DNA of 64,000 nt from NCBI GenBank assembly GCA_001650955.1, contig LXYP01000007.1:1-64000 (forward strand), written 5' to 3'. The position numbers and the translations under genes are program-made. The stretch comes from Sphingomonadales bacterium EhC05. Its GTDB lineage: Bacteria; Pseudomonadota; Alphaproteobacteria; Sphingomonadales; Sphingomonadaceae. The notes under the pieces are model-generated. The model was not told where the DNA came from, did not search any database, and saw nothing but the letters and a program-made list of their open reading frames with translations. This document shows, one piece after another, positions 15,356-24,845 of this stretch; positions within the stretch are counted from its first letter, which is position 1, and every line of letters begins with the position of its first letter.

Positions 15356-16879
15356 TTGAACAGCCCTGAACCCCCCGGCAAAGCTGGCACGGTTCCGCTG
15401 CACACCGATGAACCAACAAAAGATAGTCAAGATGATATTGCCGCGCTCGCAAAGGGTGGGCGGACAAATATATTCGGCTTCCTGCTGCGCCTCGCGGCGC
15501 GCTTACCTTTTCTATTCATTGCCGGACGGATCTATGGTGCCGAAGCGCTCGGCCGGTTTGCCTATGCCATATTGGTGGTCGAATTCGCCGCCCAGCTTGC
15601 CACTCTGGGCCTGAAGAGAGGTCTCGCTGCGCAACTCAGCAAAACGAGCAGACCTCATGTCCATGTTGTTTGGGATGGTTTGCTGGTCAGTTTTTTCGCG
15701 TCCGGAATTGCCGCGGCGATTCTCATCACTTTCCCGATCATCATGTTTCCAAACAGCGAGATCAATGGCTTGGATCGCTTTCTTCCTCTGGTGATATTCA
15801 CGATCGTTGGCGCGGATATCGCTCTGGCTGCCCTCGCCTATCGCTATGATATCGCCTCCACAGTGCGGGCAAGATCCATTGTCGAACCCTGGACGATCAG
15901 CATCGCCGCTTTCCTGTTCTCTTACTATTCCTTGCGAGATGGCCTGATCATCTCTTATGTTGTTTCCATGGTTGCCGCGCTTTTGGCTTCGCTTTGGCCA
16001 TTGTTCAAAAGCTATGGCCTGCCGTGGGGTTGGCGTCCGAAACCTCTGGCCATTGCAAAAATGGCCAGGCGCAATATGCCGCTGGCGGCTGCCGATGCAG
16101 CCGAATGGGGATCCCGTCGCCTCGACCTCGCAATCTTGGGTCTGTTCGCATCACCGGCGATTGTCGGTATTTACTATATCGCCCAGCAGGTTGCGAGCCT
16201 CCCGCAAAAGCTCAAAACAAGCTTCGATCCCATCCTCGGGCCAGTCATCACCCGTAACCTGGAAGCGGGCAATATGAAGGCGATTGCCAAACAAGTCAGC
16301 CAAGTCGGCTTTTGGATCATCGCCGCTCAAATTGGAATCGCACTAGCTTTGGCGATTCCCGGAGAAGCAGTCATGGGTCTGGTCGGCCCCAATTTTGTGG
16401 GTGGAACGGGTGCACTGGCGTTCCTGCTCGCCGCCGAGGCCGTTGCGGCCACCGCCGTTGTCAGCGAATCTGCGCTGGTCTATATCGCGCGGCATCGCAA
16501 CCTGCTGATCTCGCTTTCGATGTTGCTGCTGCAGGCGGGTCTCAGCTTAGCCTTCATTCAGATCTGCCAACGAATGGGTTGGCCACCGCTATTTCAAGCT
16601 GCTGCGGTCGCCGCTGCCCTCATGGTCGCGCTCGCATATGCATCGATCGTCAAAGCGATCTTCCTGTCCAAATTGCTCAACGCTCCAGTCAACGGCTGGC
16701 GCTGGACATTGCTTCTCGCCATCGCTGCCGGGAGCATCGTCGGTTATCTCGCAACTTTCCTTCCGGAATGGGCCGAACTTATATTCGGCATTCCGATGAT
16801 TTTGGCAAGCTATGCGCTGGTGATCTGGAAATGGGGTTTCGGTCCCGAAGATCGCACCCTATTCAAGATGAAGAACTAG
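15356..16879 (+). CDS. Multi-pass membrane protein, polysaccharide flippase-like (MATE/MVF)
   Basis: 507 residues with about twelve to fourteen hydrophobic segments from residue 30 onward and a short soluble N-terminus. The beginning of the membrane part (NIFGFLLRLAARLPFLFIAGRIYGAEALGRFAYAIL) is typical of Wzx/O-antigen flippase-like proteins. It would move a lipid-linked glycan across the inner membrane. The start is TTG with GGAGA six bases upstream; no ATG lies near. No glycosyltransferase is adjacent, so the substrate cannot be read from context. It converges on the adenosine kinase gene, with the two stop codons sharing a CTAG. Confidence 0.75.
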   Translation: MNSPEPPGKAGTVPLHTDEPTKDSQDDIAALAKGGRTNIFGFLLRLAARLPFLFIAGRIYGAEALGRFAYAILVVEFAAQLATLGLKRGLAAQLSKTSRPHVHVVWDGLLVSFFASGIAAAILITFPIIMFPNSEINGLDRFLPLVIFTIVGADIALAALAYRYDIASTVRARSIVEPWTISIAAFLFSYYSLRDGLIISYVVSMVAALLASLWPLFKSYGLPWGWRPKPLAIAKMARRNMPLAAADAAEWGSRRLDLAILGLFASPAIVGIYYIAQQVASLPQKLKTSFDPILGPVITRNLEAGNMKAIAKQVSQVGFWIIAAQIGIALALAIPGEAVMGLVGPNFVGGTGALAFLLAAEAVAATAVVSESALVYIARHRNLLISLSMLLLQAGLSLAFIQICQRMGWPPLFQAAAVAAALMVALAYASIVKAIFLSKLLNAPVNGWRWTLLLAIAAGSIVGYLATFLPEWAELIFGIPMILASYALVIWKWGFGPEDRTLFKMKN

Positions 16880-17883
16880 CCCAAACGCGCTTTGACGAGT
16901 TCGCGCAAATTCGCTTCAGGCCGCGCACCATAATGCGAGATAACTTCTGCTGCAGCAATCGCACCTATCGTGAGACAATCTTCCATCGACCGTTTTTCAC
17001 AATAGCCGCTCAGAAATCCAGCCGCGAAAAGATCGCCGGCACCCGTGGTGTCGATAATTTTTTCTACCGGTTCAGCGGCTACAGAATATATCTTCCCGCC
17101 ATGAGCAGCAATGGCACCCTTTTCACTTCGGGTAACCACCAATATTTCGACCTGTGCCGCGGTTTGCGCAACAGCTGCATCAAAGTCGTCGGTCTCGCAC
17201 AGCGACATGATTTCCGCTTCATTGGAAAAGAGAATGTCGATCTTGCCATCCGATATCAAACCAGCAAATTCGTCACGATGCCGATCGACGCAAAAGCCGT
17301 CTGAAAGGGTGAAGGCCACTTTGCGGCCATTTTGCTTCGCCAGATCAATCCCGAGAGCCATTGCAGCCTTCGGTTGCTCGGCGTCCCACAGATAGCCTTC
17401 GAGATATAAAATCGCGCCACTGGCAATCAGATCAGCGTCGACGGAAGAAGCCGGCAGAAATTGCGACGCGCCGAGGAAAGTGTTCATGGTCCGCTGGGCG
17501 TCTGGCGTGACCAAGATCAAGCAACGTGCGGTCGGTGGTTCCTTGCCCAGTGGCGCGACATCAAAATCGATTCCGGTCGCGCGGATATCATGGGCGAAAA
17601 CTTCACCAAGCTGGTCATCAGCAACTTGCGCCACCAATGCACATTGACGGCCCAGCGTCGAGGCACCAGCCAATGTATTGGCGCCCGATCCGCCACTGAT
17701 TTCCCGCGCCGTTCCCATATCGCGATACAGATCTTCCGCGCGCGCGGCATCAATCAACGTCATGCTGCCTTTGGCAAGCTGCTCTTCTTCAAGAAACGCA
17801 TCGTCCGCTTGCGCGATCACGTCAACAATCGCATTGCCGATAGCAACAATGTCATAGCGAGCTTCTGCAGTTTCAATCGTCAT
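16876..17883 (-). CDS. Adenosine kinase-like PfkB sugar kinase
   Basis: 335 residues. The N-terminal YDIVAIGNAIVDVIAQ and SGGSGANTLAGASTLG are PfkB signature 1; DTTGAGDLFAAGFLSGY near residue 276 is signature 2 with the anion hole and catalytic Asp. The AGNAIVD start and overall length match the alphaproteobacterial adenosine kinase branch, which phosphorylates adenosine to AMP; another nucleoside or sugar is possible. Monocistronic, with a 117-base upstream region. Confidence 0.88.
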   Translation of the reverse strand: MTIETAEARYDIVAIGNAIVDVIAQADDAFLEEEQLAKGSMTLIDAARAEDLYRDMGTAREISGGSGANTLAGASTLGRQCALVAQVADDQLGEVFAHDIRATGIDFDVAPLGKEPPTARCLILVTPDAQRTMNTFLGASQFLPASSVDADLIASGAILYLEGYLWDAEQPKAAMALGIDLAKQNGRKVAFTLSDGFCVDRHRDEFAGLISDGKIDILFSNEAEIMSLCETDDFDAAVAQTAAQVEILVVTRSEKGAIAAHGGKIYSVAAEPVEKIIDTTGAGDLFAAGFLSGYCEKRSMEDCLTIGAIAAAEVISHYGARPEANLRELVKARLG

Positions 17884-18000
17884 ATATTTCCTCGTGATGT
17901 TTGGAGATTATTTGGAGATGTTTGGCGGTGCGATAGGGATAAGCGCCGCAGGCTTCAAGCAGAATTGACGCACTCAAGGGATTCGTGAAAGAGAATATCC

Positions 18001-18693
18001 ATGTTGCAAGCTTTCATACTCTCGATATCACAATTGTCAGACCGATCGATATTGCTGGTCTTGTTGAAAACACTGTCGCTTTCGCTGGCGCTTTTCGCAA
18101 TTCTCGGCGTCGGTGCTTATTATGGTCTGGTGTGGCTTTTTGCGTGGCTGGATTGGTCCGGCGGCGGCTTTGCAGCGGCCGCGGCAGCGGCGATCATCGC
18201 AATTTTAACCGGACTGCTGCTGTTCCGGGTTGTCGCGATTTTCGTGCTCAACATATTCTCGGATGATATTGTCGATGCGGTCGAACGGCGGCACTATCCG
18301 CAACAGGCCGAAGCCGCCAAGCCGCCTGGATATTTAATCGGCATGAAGATGGGCATTGCTTCAACCGGACGCGCCATTGGTTATAATATTCTCGCAAGCC
18401 CGGTATATGTCCTATTGCTGGTCACCGGCGTCGGCGCGCCGCTAGCCTTTTTTATAGTAAATGCAATCCTGATCGGACGGGATCTGCATGACATGGTTGC
18501 TTCTCGCCATATCAACAATATTGCCGAACTTCCGACAAATTGGCGCATTGGCAAAGCCCAGAGATTCATATTGGGTCTGGCGACCGCACTCTTGCTCGCA
18601 ATTCCGGTGGTCAATTTTCTTGCACCTATTTTGGCAGCCGCTATGGCTACCCATCTTGTCCATCAGCGAGGTGAAGAGGAACCATTGTCATGA
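18001..18693 (+). CDS. EI24-domain membrane protein (CysZ-like)
   Basis: 230 residues, four to six membrane segments, with a central amphipathic part (MGIASTGRAIGYNILASPVYVLLLVTGVGAPLAFF) and NAILIGRDLHDMVASRH typical of the EI24/CysZ family. The end is a further hydrophobic pair. CysZ imports sulfate, but sphingomonad EI24 proteins are mostly uncharacterised, so no substrate is claimed. The stop overlaps the downstream lipoprotein start by four bases. AAGAG lies seven bases before the ATG. Confidence 0.8.
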   Translation: MLQAFILSISQLSDRSILLVLLKTLSLSLALFAILGVGAYYGLVWLFAWLDWSGGGFAAAAAAAIIAILTGLLLFRVVAIFVLNIFSDDIVDAVERRHYPQQAEAAKPPGYLIGMKMGIASTGRAIGYNILASPVYVLLLVTGVGAPLAFFIVNAILIGRDLHDMVASRHINNIAELPTNWRIGKAQRFILGLATALLLAIPVVNFLAPILAAAMATHLVHQRGEEEPLS

Positions 18694-19061
18694 TCCGCAA
18701 GTTTCTGATCCTACTGTCCCTGCCCGTCGTTGCGGGCTGTGTGTCAACGGCAAATAACCGCGTGACAGCCGCTCCGCCAGTCTCGGTCGCGCCGTCGCCT
18801 CTGAACACCGTCAGAGGCTTGGATATCGTGATGGGGAAAACTGCCGGACAACTCACCCGTCTCTTTGGCAAGGCGCAACAGGATGTCGCCGAGTCACCAG
18901 CGCGCAAGCTGCAATTTGCGAGCGGCGCCTGCATTCTCGACGCCTATCTCTATCCTCCGGAAAATGGCGGCGAAGAACGAGTCACCCATATCGATACAAG
19001 GCGGAGCGATGGGGCAGAGGTTGACCGGGTTTCCTGCGTGAACGCCCTGCGTATCAGATGA
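18690..19061 (+). CDS. Small lipoprotein, family not recognised
   Basis: 123 residues. The signal peptide ends in the lipobox LPVVAGC, placing lipidated Cys at 17, followed by a flexible Ser/Pro linker. The mature part has GLDIVMGKTAGQLTRLFGKAQQDVAE and a conserved-looking paired cysteine end (SGACILDAYLYP and SCVNALRI). The GKTAGQLTRLFG pattern resembles SmpA/BamE-like small folds, but no clear match. Coupled to the EI24 gene and convergently overlapping queG by eight bases. Confidence 0.75.
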   Translation: MIRKFLILLSLPVVAGCVSTANNRVTAAPPVSVAPSPLNTVRGLDIVMGKTAGQLTRLFGKAQQDVAESPARKLQFASGACILDAYLYPPENGGEERVTHIDTRRSDGAEVDRVSCVNALRIR

Positions 19062-20121
19062 TTTGCTTTCCCATGGTTCGGGAAAGTTCGGCCATTGCCC
19101 AGTCTGCAGTTTCACGCACCACTTGATTCTCATCTGCAAGTAATTTTTGCACTGGCTCTATCAGTGCCAGATCCTCGCTATTGCCCGCTGCGACCAAGGC
19201 GTTGCGTACCATTCTATCCCGCCCGATCCGCTTGATCGGTGATCCGGCAAAGATTTGGCGGAAATCCCCATCATCCATAGCCAGCAGGTCCGCCAATGCC
19301 GGTGCGATCAATTCCGCTCGGGGAAGAAACGCTTTGTTCGCCGCCCCCGCTTGGGCAAATTTATTCCACGGACATACCGCCAGGCAATCATCACACCCAT
19401 AGATATGATTGCCAATCGCCTTGCGAAATTCGAGTGGAATCGGGCCCTTATGTTCGATCGTGAGATAAGAGATACAGGCGCGCGCATCGAGTTGATAGGG
19501 CGCCGGAAAAGCGTTGGTCGGACAGATATCCTGACAGGCCGAACAACTGCCGCAGCGATCGCGGCCCGGCACCGACAGTTCCAGATCAAGCGTTGTGTAG
19601 ATCGCTCCGAGAAACAGCCAGCTGCCATGGTCACGGCTGACCAGATTGGTGTGCTTGCCTTGCCAACCCAGTCCTGCAGCCTCTGCCAGAGGTTTTTCCA
19701 TCACCGGCGCGGTGTCGACAAAGACCTTCACTTGGCAATCCGGCTCGCCCACCAGCCAACGCGCGGTGCGTTTCAAGGCACCTTTGACCACATCATGATA
19801 ATCCTTCCCCTGAGCATAGACCGAAATCCGGCCATGATCGGAGACAGATTCAAGCGCGAATGGATCGGTCGCGGGCGCATAGCTCATTCCGAGCATGACA
19901 ACGGATTGCACTTCGGGCCACAATGTTGTGGGAGAAGCCCGCTCGTCAGCGCGGCTCTCCATCCATATCATGTCGCCGTGAGATCCTTTTGAAAGCCAGT
20001 CTTGCAAGCGCTCGGACGTCTCGGTCGCCATTTGTGCCGCGGCAATACCAAATGCCACGAAACCTTCGTCCTGCGCCTTTTTTTCCAGCGCTTGGGTCAA
20101 TCTTAACTTGTCATCCGGCAT
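19054..20121 (-). CDS. queG: Epoxyqueuosine reductase
   Basis: 355 residues. Two ferredoxin-like clusters, CGSCSACQDICPTNAF (about 190-205) and CDDCLAVCPWNKFAQ (about 243-257), bind two 4Fe-4S centres; upstream YAQGKDYH and the VDTAPVMEKPLAEAAGLGWQGK block form the cobalamin-binding reductase domain. It reduces epoxyqueuosine to queuosine in GUN-decoding tRNAs. The C-terminal HEAT-like end is present. Divergent from an ABC exporter operon 44 bases away. Confidence 0.95.
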   Translation of the reverse strand: MPDDKLRLTQALEKKAQDEGFVAFGIAAAQMATETSERLQDWLSKGSHGDMIWMESRADERASPTTLWPEVQSVVMLGMSYAPATDPFALESVSDHGRISVYAQGKDYHDVVKGALKRTARWLVGEPDCQVKVFVDTAPVMEKPLAEAAGLGWQGKHTNLVSRDHGSWLFLGAIYTTLDLELSVPGRDRCGSCSACQDICPTNAFPAPYQLDARACISYLTIEHKGPIPLEFRKAIGNHIYGCDDCLAVCPWNKFAQAGAANKAFLPRAELIAPALADLLAMDDGDFRQIFAGSPIKRIGRDRMVRNALVAAGNSEDLALIEPVQKLLADENQVVRETADWAMAELSRTMGKQII

Positions 20122-20165
20122 AGCCCTTCCCTATCAAACAACCTAGCCTGATATGAAAGCCGTAA

Positions 20166-21128
20166 ATGACGTCTATCACCACCGAAAATGCCATCGAAGC
20201 CCGCCAAATCGTCAAGCGCTTTGATGGTGACACGGCGGTTGATGGTATAGACCTGACCATCAAACGGGGTAGCATTTTTGGGATATTGGGCCCCAATGGG
20301 GCTGGCAAAACAACGACCTTGAGGATGTTGCTCGGGATCATTGACCCTGACGAAGGCGAGCGGTTTCTGCTCGGTTCGTCTGATCCAATCTCAAAATCCC
20401 ACCAGGTGGGCTATCTCCCGGAAGAGCGCGGGCTCTATCAATCCATGAAGGCGTTTGACGCGATCGCATTCATGGGTGCGTTGCGGGGATTGCCGCTTGC
20501 GGAAGGGCGCAAACGTGGCCGCCAGATGATGCAGGACCATGGTTTAGGCGATGCGGCAGACAAGCAAATCCGGCAATTGTCGAAAGGCATGGCGCAAACC
20601 GTGCAACTGCTCGGCACAATTGTGCACGATCCCGACCTGATCATATTGGATGAGCCTTTTTCGGGCCTTGATGCGCTCAACCAAGGCAAGCTCGAACGGC
20701 TGATCCGTGCACAGGCGGACAAGGGTGTGACGGTCATTTTCTCCACCCATGTGATCGCTCATGCGGAGCGGCTCTGCGAAGAAATCGCAATTGTCGCGCA
20801 TGGCAAAATTCCGTTCACCGGCAAGGTATCGACTGCCCGCAACCGGCTGAGACCCCAAGTCCATCTCGAAACGCGCAATCTTGATGGGCCCTGGCGATCG
20901 TCCATTCCTGCCGATTGTGAGCCCCTGGGTCACAATTGGCACTTCACTTTGCCGGAAAGCGGAGTCGAACCTCTGCTTCATGCATTGGTCGAAGGCGGCG
21001 CCGGGATTCAATCGCTCTCCATCGAACGGCCCGGCCTGCATGATGCCTTTGTTCATATTGCTGGCGAAGCTGTGGCCAAGAAGATGGACGAAGATGCTGC
21101 ACGTGACAGTCTGGGAGATGTGGCATGA
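20166..21128 (+). CDS. ABC transporter ATP-binding protein (NatA type)
   Basis: 320 residues. Walker A GPNGAGKTTT near 41, signature LSKGMAQTVQLL near 141, Walker B LIILDEPFSGLD near 161 and the switch histidine STHVIAHAE are intact. The long C-terminal tail after about 230 is typical of NatA/CcmA-like exporters. The stop overlaps the permease start by four bases, so the two make one exporter, perhaps for Na+, an antibiotic or a lipid. Confidence 0.9.
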   Translation: MTSITTENAIEARQIVKRFDGDTAVDGIDLTIKRGSIFGILGPNGAGKTTTLRMLLGIIDPDEGERFLLGSSDPISKSHQVGYLPEERGLYQSMKAFDAIAFMGALRGLPLAEGRKRGRQMMQDHGLGDAADKQIRQLSKGMAQTVQLLGTIVHDPDLIILDEPFSGLDALNQGKLERLIRAQADKGVTVIFSTHVIAHAERLCEEIAIVAHGKIPFTGKVSTARNRLRPQVHLETRNLDGPWRSSIPADCEPLGHNWHFTLPESGVEPLLHALVEGGAGIQSLSIERPGLHDAFVHIAGEAVAKKMDEDAARDSLGDVA

Positions 21129-22339
21129 TCGGTAATTTCATGGAAACCATCCGTGCTGCCTTTGTCATCGCACGGCGCGATTTTACGGCGATTATCTTTT
21201 CAAAGTCATTTTTCTTTTTCTTGATGGGACCCATGTTCCCGCTAGGAATCATCATTGTCGCGGGGAGCCTTGGATCTCAGGTGTCCCGAGATCTTGACCA
21301 GCCGGTAATCGGGGTGGCGCTGAGCGCCGAGCAATCTGACCAATTGCTTGTCGCCAAAACCGAATTGAGCAAAAAACTGGGTGACCGGGCATTCCCCGAA
21401 TTGCTGATGTTACCCAATATATCCCCCGATGCGACCGATATGAAGTCACAACTGGATCAAGACGGAAAATCTCTGAACGCGATCATGTCCGGATCGCTGG
21501 AAGCACCTTTGCTCACGGGATCGGCAAGGGATGTGAACCGCTGGAAGGGCAAGATCGCGCTGCTGGCGGAAACGGCGCTGTCCGATACCATAACGGTTCC
21601 GGTCAAAACCGACTTGCTGGCGCAAACCGGCAGCTCGAACAAACGCAACCAGTTGCTGACTGCACAGGCAGGTCAAGCCGTGCTGATTTTGCTCACCATG
21701 ATCTTGGCAGGCATGGTTCTTTCCAATCTGGTCGAAGAGAAAACCAACAAAATCATCGAGATTCTTGCTGCCGCTATTCCGATGGACGCCATATTTCTGG
21801 GCAAGCTTTTCGCTATGCTGGGCATGGCGCTCGTCGGCATAGCTGTCTGGAGTTCATTGGGAGTCATAGGAATCACTGCGATCGGCGGCAATTGGGGTGC
21901 CCTCCCCTCGCCTGCAGTAGGATGGCCGTTATTTTGCATATTCATGCTCCTCTATTTCTCAATGGCCTATCTGCTGCTCGGATCGCTGTTTCTTGGTATC
22001 GGAGCCATGGCAACCACGGTGCGTGAAGTACAAACCCTGTCGATGCCCGTCACCATGGGACAATTGCTGGTGTTTTTCCTCGCTTATTCGTCGATCACCA
22101 AACTCGGCGATCCCATCGAATGGTTTGCCGTTGCCTTTCCGTTCAGTTCACCTTTCGCAATGATCGCGCGTGCCGCACAAATGGACAATATTTGGCAGCA
22201 TGGTGTAGCACTCATCTGGCAAGCCTTGTTCACAATGCTGATCATCCGGTTCAGCGTCATGCTGTTTCGCCGCAATGTCATGAAGTCGGGGCCCAGCGCT
22301 CGAAAAAATGGCCTTTGGAAACGCTTGCGCGGAGCCTGA
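21125..22339 (+). CDS. ABC-2 type permease (NatB-like)
   Basis: 404 residues. One N-terminal membrane helix (FFFFLMGPMFPLGIIIVAGSL) precedes a 150-residue periplasmic loop, then five or six helices. LVEEKTNKIIEILAAAIPMDAIFLGKL near 205 is the NatB/ABC-2 signature where the ATPase couples. Translated with the preceding NatA-like gene. Sodium export is the textbook role of NatAB, but substrate is not determinable here. Confidence 0.88.
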   Translation: MIGNFMETIRAAFVIARRDFTAIIFSKSFFFFLMGPMFPLGIIIVAGSLGSQVSRDLDQPVIGVALSAEQSDQLLVAKTELSKKLGDRAFPELLMLPNISPDATDMKSQLDQDGKSLNAIMSGSLEAPLLTGSARDVNRWKGKIALLAETALSDTITVPVKTDLLAQTGSSNKRNQLLTAQAGQAVLILLTMILAGMVLSNLVEEKTNKIIEILAAAIPMDAIFLGKLFAMLGMALVGIAVWSSLGVIGITAIGGNWGALPSPAVGWPLFCIFMLLYFSMAYLLLGSLFLGIGAMATTVREVQTLSMPVTMGQLLVFFLAYSSITKLGDPIEWFAVAFPFSSPFAMIARAAQMDNIWQHGVALIWQALFTMLIIRFSVMLFRRNVMKSGPSARKNGLWKRLRGA

Positions 22340-22494
22340 GCTCCGTTTTGCCGGCCTTCCAACCAGCAACGCATTCCACCTATCGAAACCCCATTGACAT
22401 TTTTGTCAGTAGCGGCACTATACGGGTTGCAAATCACAACCGACTGCACGCACCTTCTTTTGGGTGACAAGACCGCAGCGGCAGGAGAAAATCT

Positions 22495-23808
22495 ATGGCT
22501 AGCGTCCCGGTAATCGACCTCAATAATCTGACCACTTCCCCCACTGCTGACGAGGCACTTGAGGCCTATTACAAGCGCAACCCGCCCATTCAGGACTCGG
22601 AAGCCAATCCATGGGATGTGAGCCGCGCAGAACTTTACAGCAAGGACCTCTGGCGCAAACCATTTGCAGAGATGCGCGCCCAGGCGCCCATCAACAAAGT
22701 TGAAGGCGGCGTCCACGGCGATTATTGGAATATCTGCAACCACAAGGCGATCCAGCATGTCGAGGCGCTACCGGACATCTATTCGTCAGACGTTTCTCAT
22801 GGCGGGATAACCATTGCGGACCCGGATTTTGATCAAGACTTTCAGTTGCCGATGTTCATTGCGATGGACCGGCCGAAACATACCGGCCAACGCCGCACGG
22901 TAGCGCCCGCCTTCACGCCGACCGAAATGAAGCGGATGGAGGTTGAAATTCGCCAACGGACGGAGGAAGTTCTCGATACGCTGCCTTGGAATAAGCCCTT
23001 CGATTGGGTTGACAAAGTGTCCATCGAGCTGACCACGGGCATGCTTGCCATCCTGTTCGGTTTCCCATGGGAAGATCGCCGCCTGCTGACTTACTGGTCC
23101 GATTGGGCCGGCGACGTTGAACTGTCCATCGCAGAAGACCTGACTGACCAGCGGCGTCAGATTCTATATGAAATGGGCGGCTATTTTCAGCAGCTCTGGA
23201 ACGACCGGGTAAATGCGGAGCCCACTCCCGATCTGATTTCGATGATGATCAATTCCGAAGCGATGCGCGATATGGATCCGATGGAGTTCATGGGCAATCT
23301 CGTGCTTTTGATCGTGGGTGGCAATGACACGACGCGCAATACGATGTCCGGCGTGGCATATGGATTGAGCCAGTTTCCCGAAGAGCGGGCCAAACTGCAA
23401 CAGAATCCCGATCTCATTCCCAATGCCGTGCAGGAAATTATCCGCTGGCAGACTCCGCTGGCCCACATGCGCCGAACGGCTCTAGAAGATCACGACCTGT
23501 TCGGCCATCAGATCAAAAAGGGCGACAAGGTCGTCATGTGGTATATCTCGGCAAATCGCGACGAAGAGGTTTTCCCGGAAGCCGACAAGATCATCGTTGA
23601 TCGTGAAAATGCAAGACGTCATCTGGCCTTTGGTTATGGCATCCACCGCTGCGTCGGAGCGCGTCTCGCTGAACTGCAAATCCGGATATTGCTCGAGGAA
23701 ATGCACAAACGGCGGATGCAGGTTAATCCCACGGGTAAGCAACGTCGGGTTCATGCCTGTTTCGTCCACGGTTTCCGCGAGCTGGAAGTTGAACTGACCA
23801 AATATTGA
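22495..23808 (+). CDS. Cytochrome P450, CYP153-like alkane/fatty acid hydroxylase
   Basis: 437 residues. The oxygen-binding I helix has VGGNDTTRNTMSG near 275, the K helix EIIRWQTPLAHMRRTA (ExxR) and the heme loop HLAFGYGIHRCVGARLAELQ with the cysteine near 386. PMFIAMDRPKHTGQRRTVAPAFTP is characteristic of CYP153-type soluble bacterial enzymes that hydroxylate the terminal carbon of alkanes and fatty acids. No ferredoxin or reductase gene adjoins it, so electrons must come from elsewhere. A 155-base non-coding region precedes it. Confidence 0.9.
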   Translation: MASVPVIDLNNLTTSPTADEALEAYYKRNPPIQDSEANPWDVSRAELYSKDLWRKPFAEMRAQAPINKVEGGVHGDYWNICNHKAIQHVEALPDIYSSDVSHGGITIADPDFDQDFQLPMFIAMDRPKHTGQRRTVAPAFTPTEMKRMEVEIRQRTEEVLDTLPWNKPFDWVDKVSIELTTGMLAILFGFPWEDRRLLTYWSDWAGDVELSIAEDLTDQRRQILYEMGGYFQQLWNDRVNAEPTPDLISMMINSEAMRDMDPMEFMGNLVLLIVGGNDTTRNTMSGVAYGLSQFPEERAKLQQNPDLIPNAVQEIIRWQTPLAHMRRTALEDHDLFGHQIKKGDKVVMWYISANRDEEVFPEADKIIVDRENARRHLAFGYGIHRCVGARLAELQIRILLEEMHKRRMQVNPTGKQRRVHACFVHGFRELEVELTKY

Positions 23809-23887
23809 TCAGCCTAGGTTCAAAAAGCGTCATGTAACAAATGTCATGCTTGCGGCGAATGAAGGGTAAGCAAAAGAGAGTTTGAAC

Positions 23888-24397
23888 ATGACCAGCTTTT
23901 CGAGACGCAGTGTTTTTTCAGCAGGCCTTGTAGGCGTGGGCATATATGGCATTGCCAATCTCGCGGGCTTGTTCGGAGGCTCCGCAAACGCGAAATCTGC
24001 AAAGACGTTCAAAATCACCCGAACCGAGGCGGAGTGGAAAAAACGCCTAAGTCCGGCGCGCTATCGTATATTGCGCAACGAATCCACTGAACGCGCCTAT
24101 TCCAGCCCGCTCAATGCGGAAAAGCGAAAAGGTGTCTATGCTTGCGCGGGATGCAATCTCGGCCTCTATAGTTCGGAAACCAAGTTTGACAGCCGCACGG
24201 GCTGGCCGAGTTTCTGGGCCCCGATCGAAGAGGACCGGATCGGTACATTGACCGACTATAAGATTGGATATGCCCGGACAGAAGTCCATTGTGCGCGCTG
24301 CGGCGGACATCAAGGTCATATTTTCAATGACGGGCCCAAGCCGACTGGCAAAAGACATTGTATCAATGGGTTGGCGCTGAAATTCATTCCCGCCTGA
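23888..24397 (+). CDS. msrB: Peptide-methionine (R)-S-oxide reductase, Tat-exported
   Basis: 169 residues. The N-terminus FSRRSVFSAGLVGVGIYGIA is a twin-arginine signal, cleaved near an ANA motif at residue 35. The enzyme domain has YACAGCNLGLYSSETKFDSRTGWPSFW, the second zinc pair in CARCGGHQGHIF, and the catalytic cysteine in KRHCINGLAL. It repairs oxidised methionine in periplasmic proteins. ATG chosen over an upstream TTG because AAGAGAG sits seven bases ahead of it. Confidence 0.93.
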   Translation: MTSFSRRSVFSAGLVGVGIYGIANLAGLFGGSANAKSAKTFKITRTEAEWKKRLSPARYRILRNESTERAYSSPLNAEKRKGVYACAGCNLGLYSSETKFDSRTGWPSFWAPIEEDRIGTLTDYKIGYARTEVHCARCGGHQGHIFNDGPKPTGKRHCINGLALKFIPA

Positions 24398-24411
24398 TCA
24401 GGCCGAAATAT

Positions 24412-24786
24412 TCAGCTTTCCGGTGCGTCAATCTGCTGCCAGAATTCCAGCTTGATCCCGTCACAATCAATTATCCATGCGAATTTTCCATAACCTTCAT
24501 CAACATGGCCAAGGATTTCCAAACCTTTAGCTTCTAGCTGCAGGACATATGCATCGAGATCATCGACCCGGAAATTTATCATGAACGGAGACGTGCTGGG
24601 TTTCAAATATTCAGCATCGGAGAAATGACTGACCAGACTATAGGGTTTTTCTCCCTTTTCCTCCGACCAGTTCAACATCGGGCCAAATTCCCCATCCAGA
24701 CCCAGATTGTCCCTATACCATTTACGCGTTGCAGCTGGGTCTTTCACAATATGAAAAACACCGCCTAAACCGGTGATCCCTGCCAT
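24412..24786 (-). CDS. VOC-family (glyoxalase/bleomycin-resistance fold) protein
   Basis: 124 residues beginning MAGITGLGGVFHIVKDPAAT, with GGAG six bases upstream. One VOC module: a metal-ligand-like His in GVFHIVKDP, FWYRDNLGL-type turn, NFRVDDLDAYV and a closing IIDCDGIKLEFWQQ with Glu as a possible third ligand. It could bind a small molecule or a divalent metal; no substrate can be named. Convergent with msrB. Confidence 0.8.
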   Translation of the reverse strand: MAGITGLGGVFHIVKDPAATRKWYRDNLGLDGEFGPMLNWSEEKGEKPYSLVSHFSDAEYLKPSTSPFMINFRVDDLDAYVLQLEAKGLEILGHVDEGYGKFAWIIDCDGIKLEFWQQIDAPES

Positions 24787-24845
24787 TTTTTTCTCCATGG
24801 TTCTCAGTATCATGCGCCGTGACGCTAGGGTAACATAGGCTTCCG

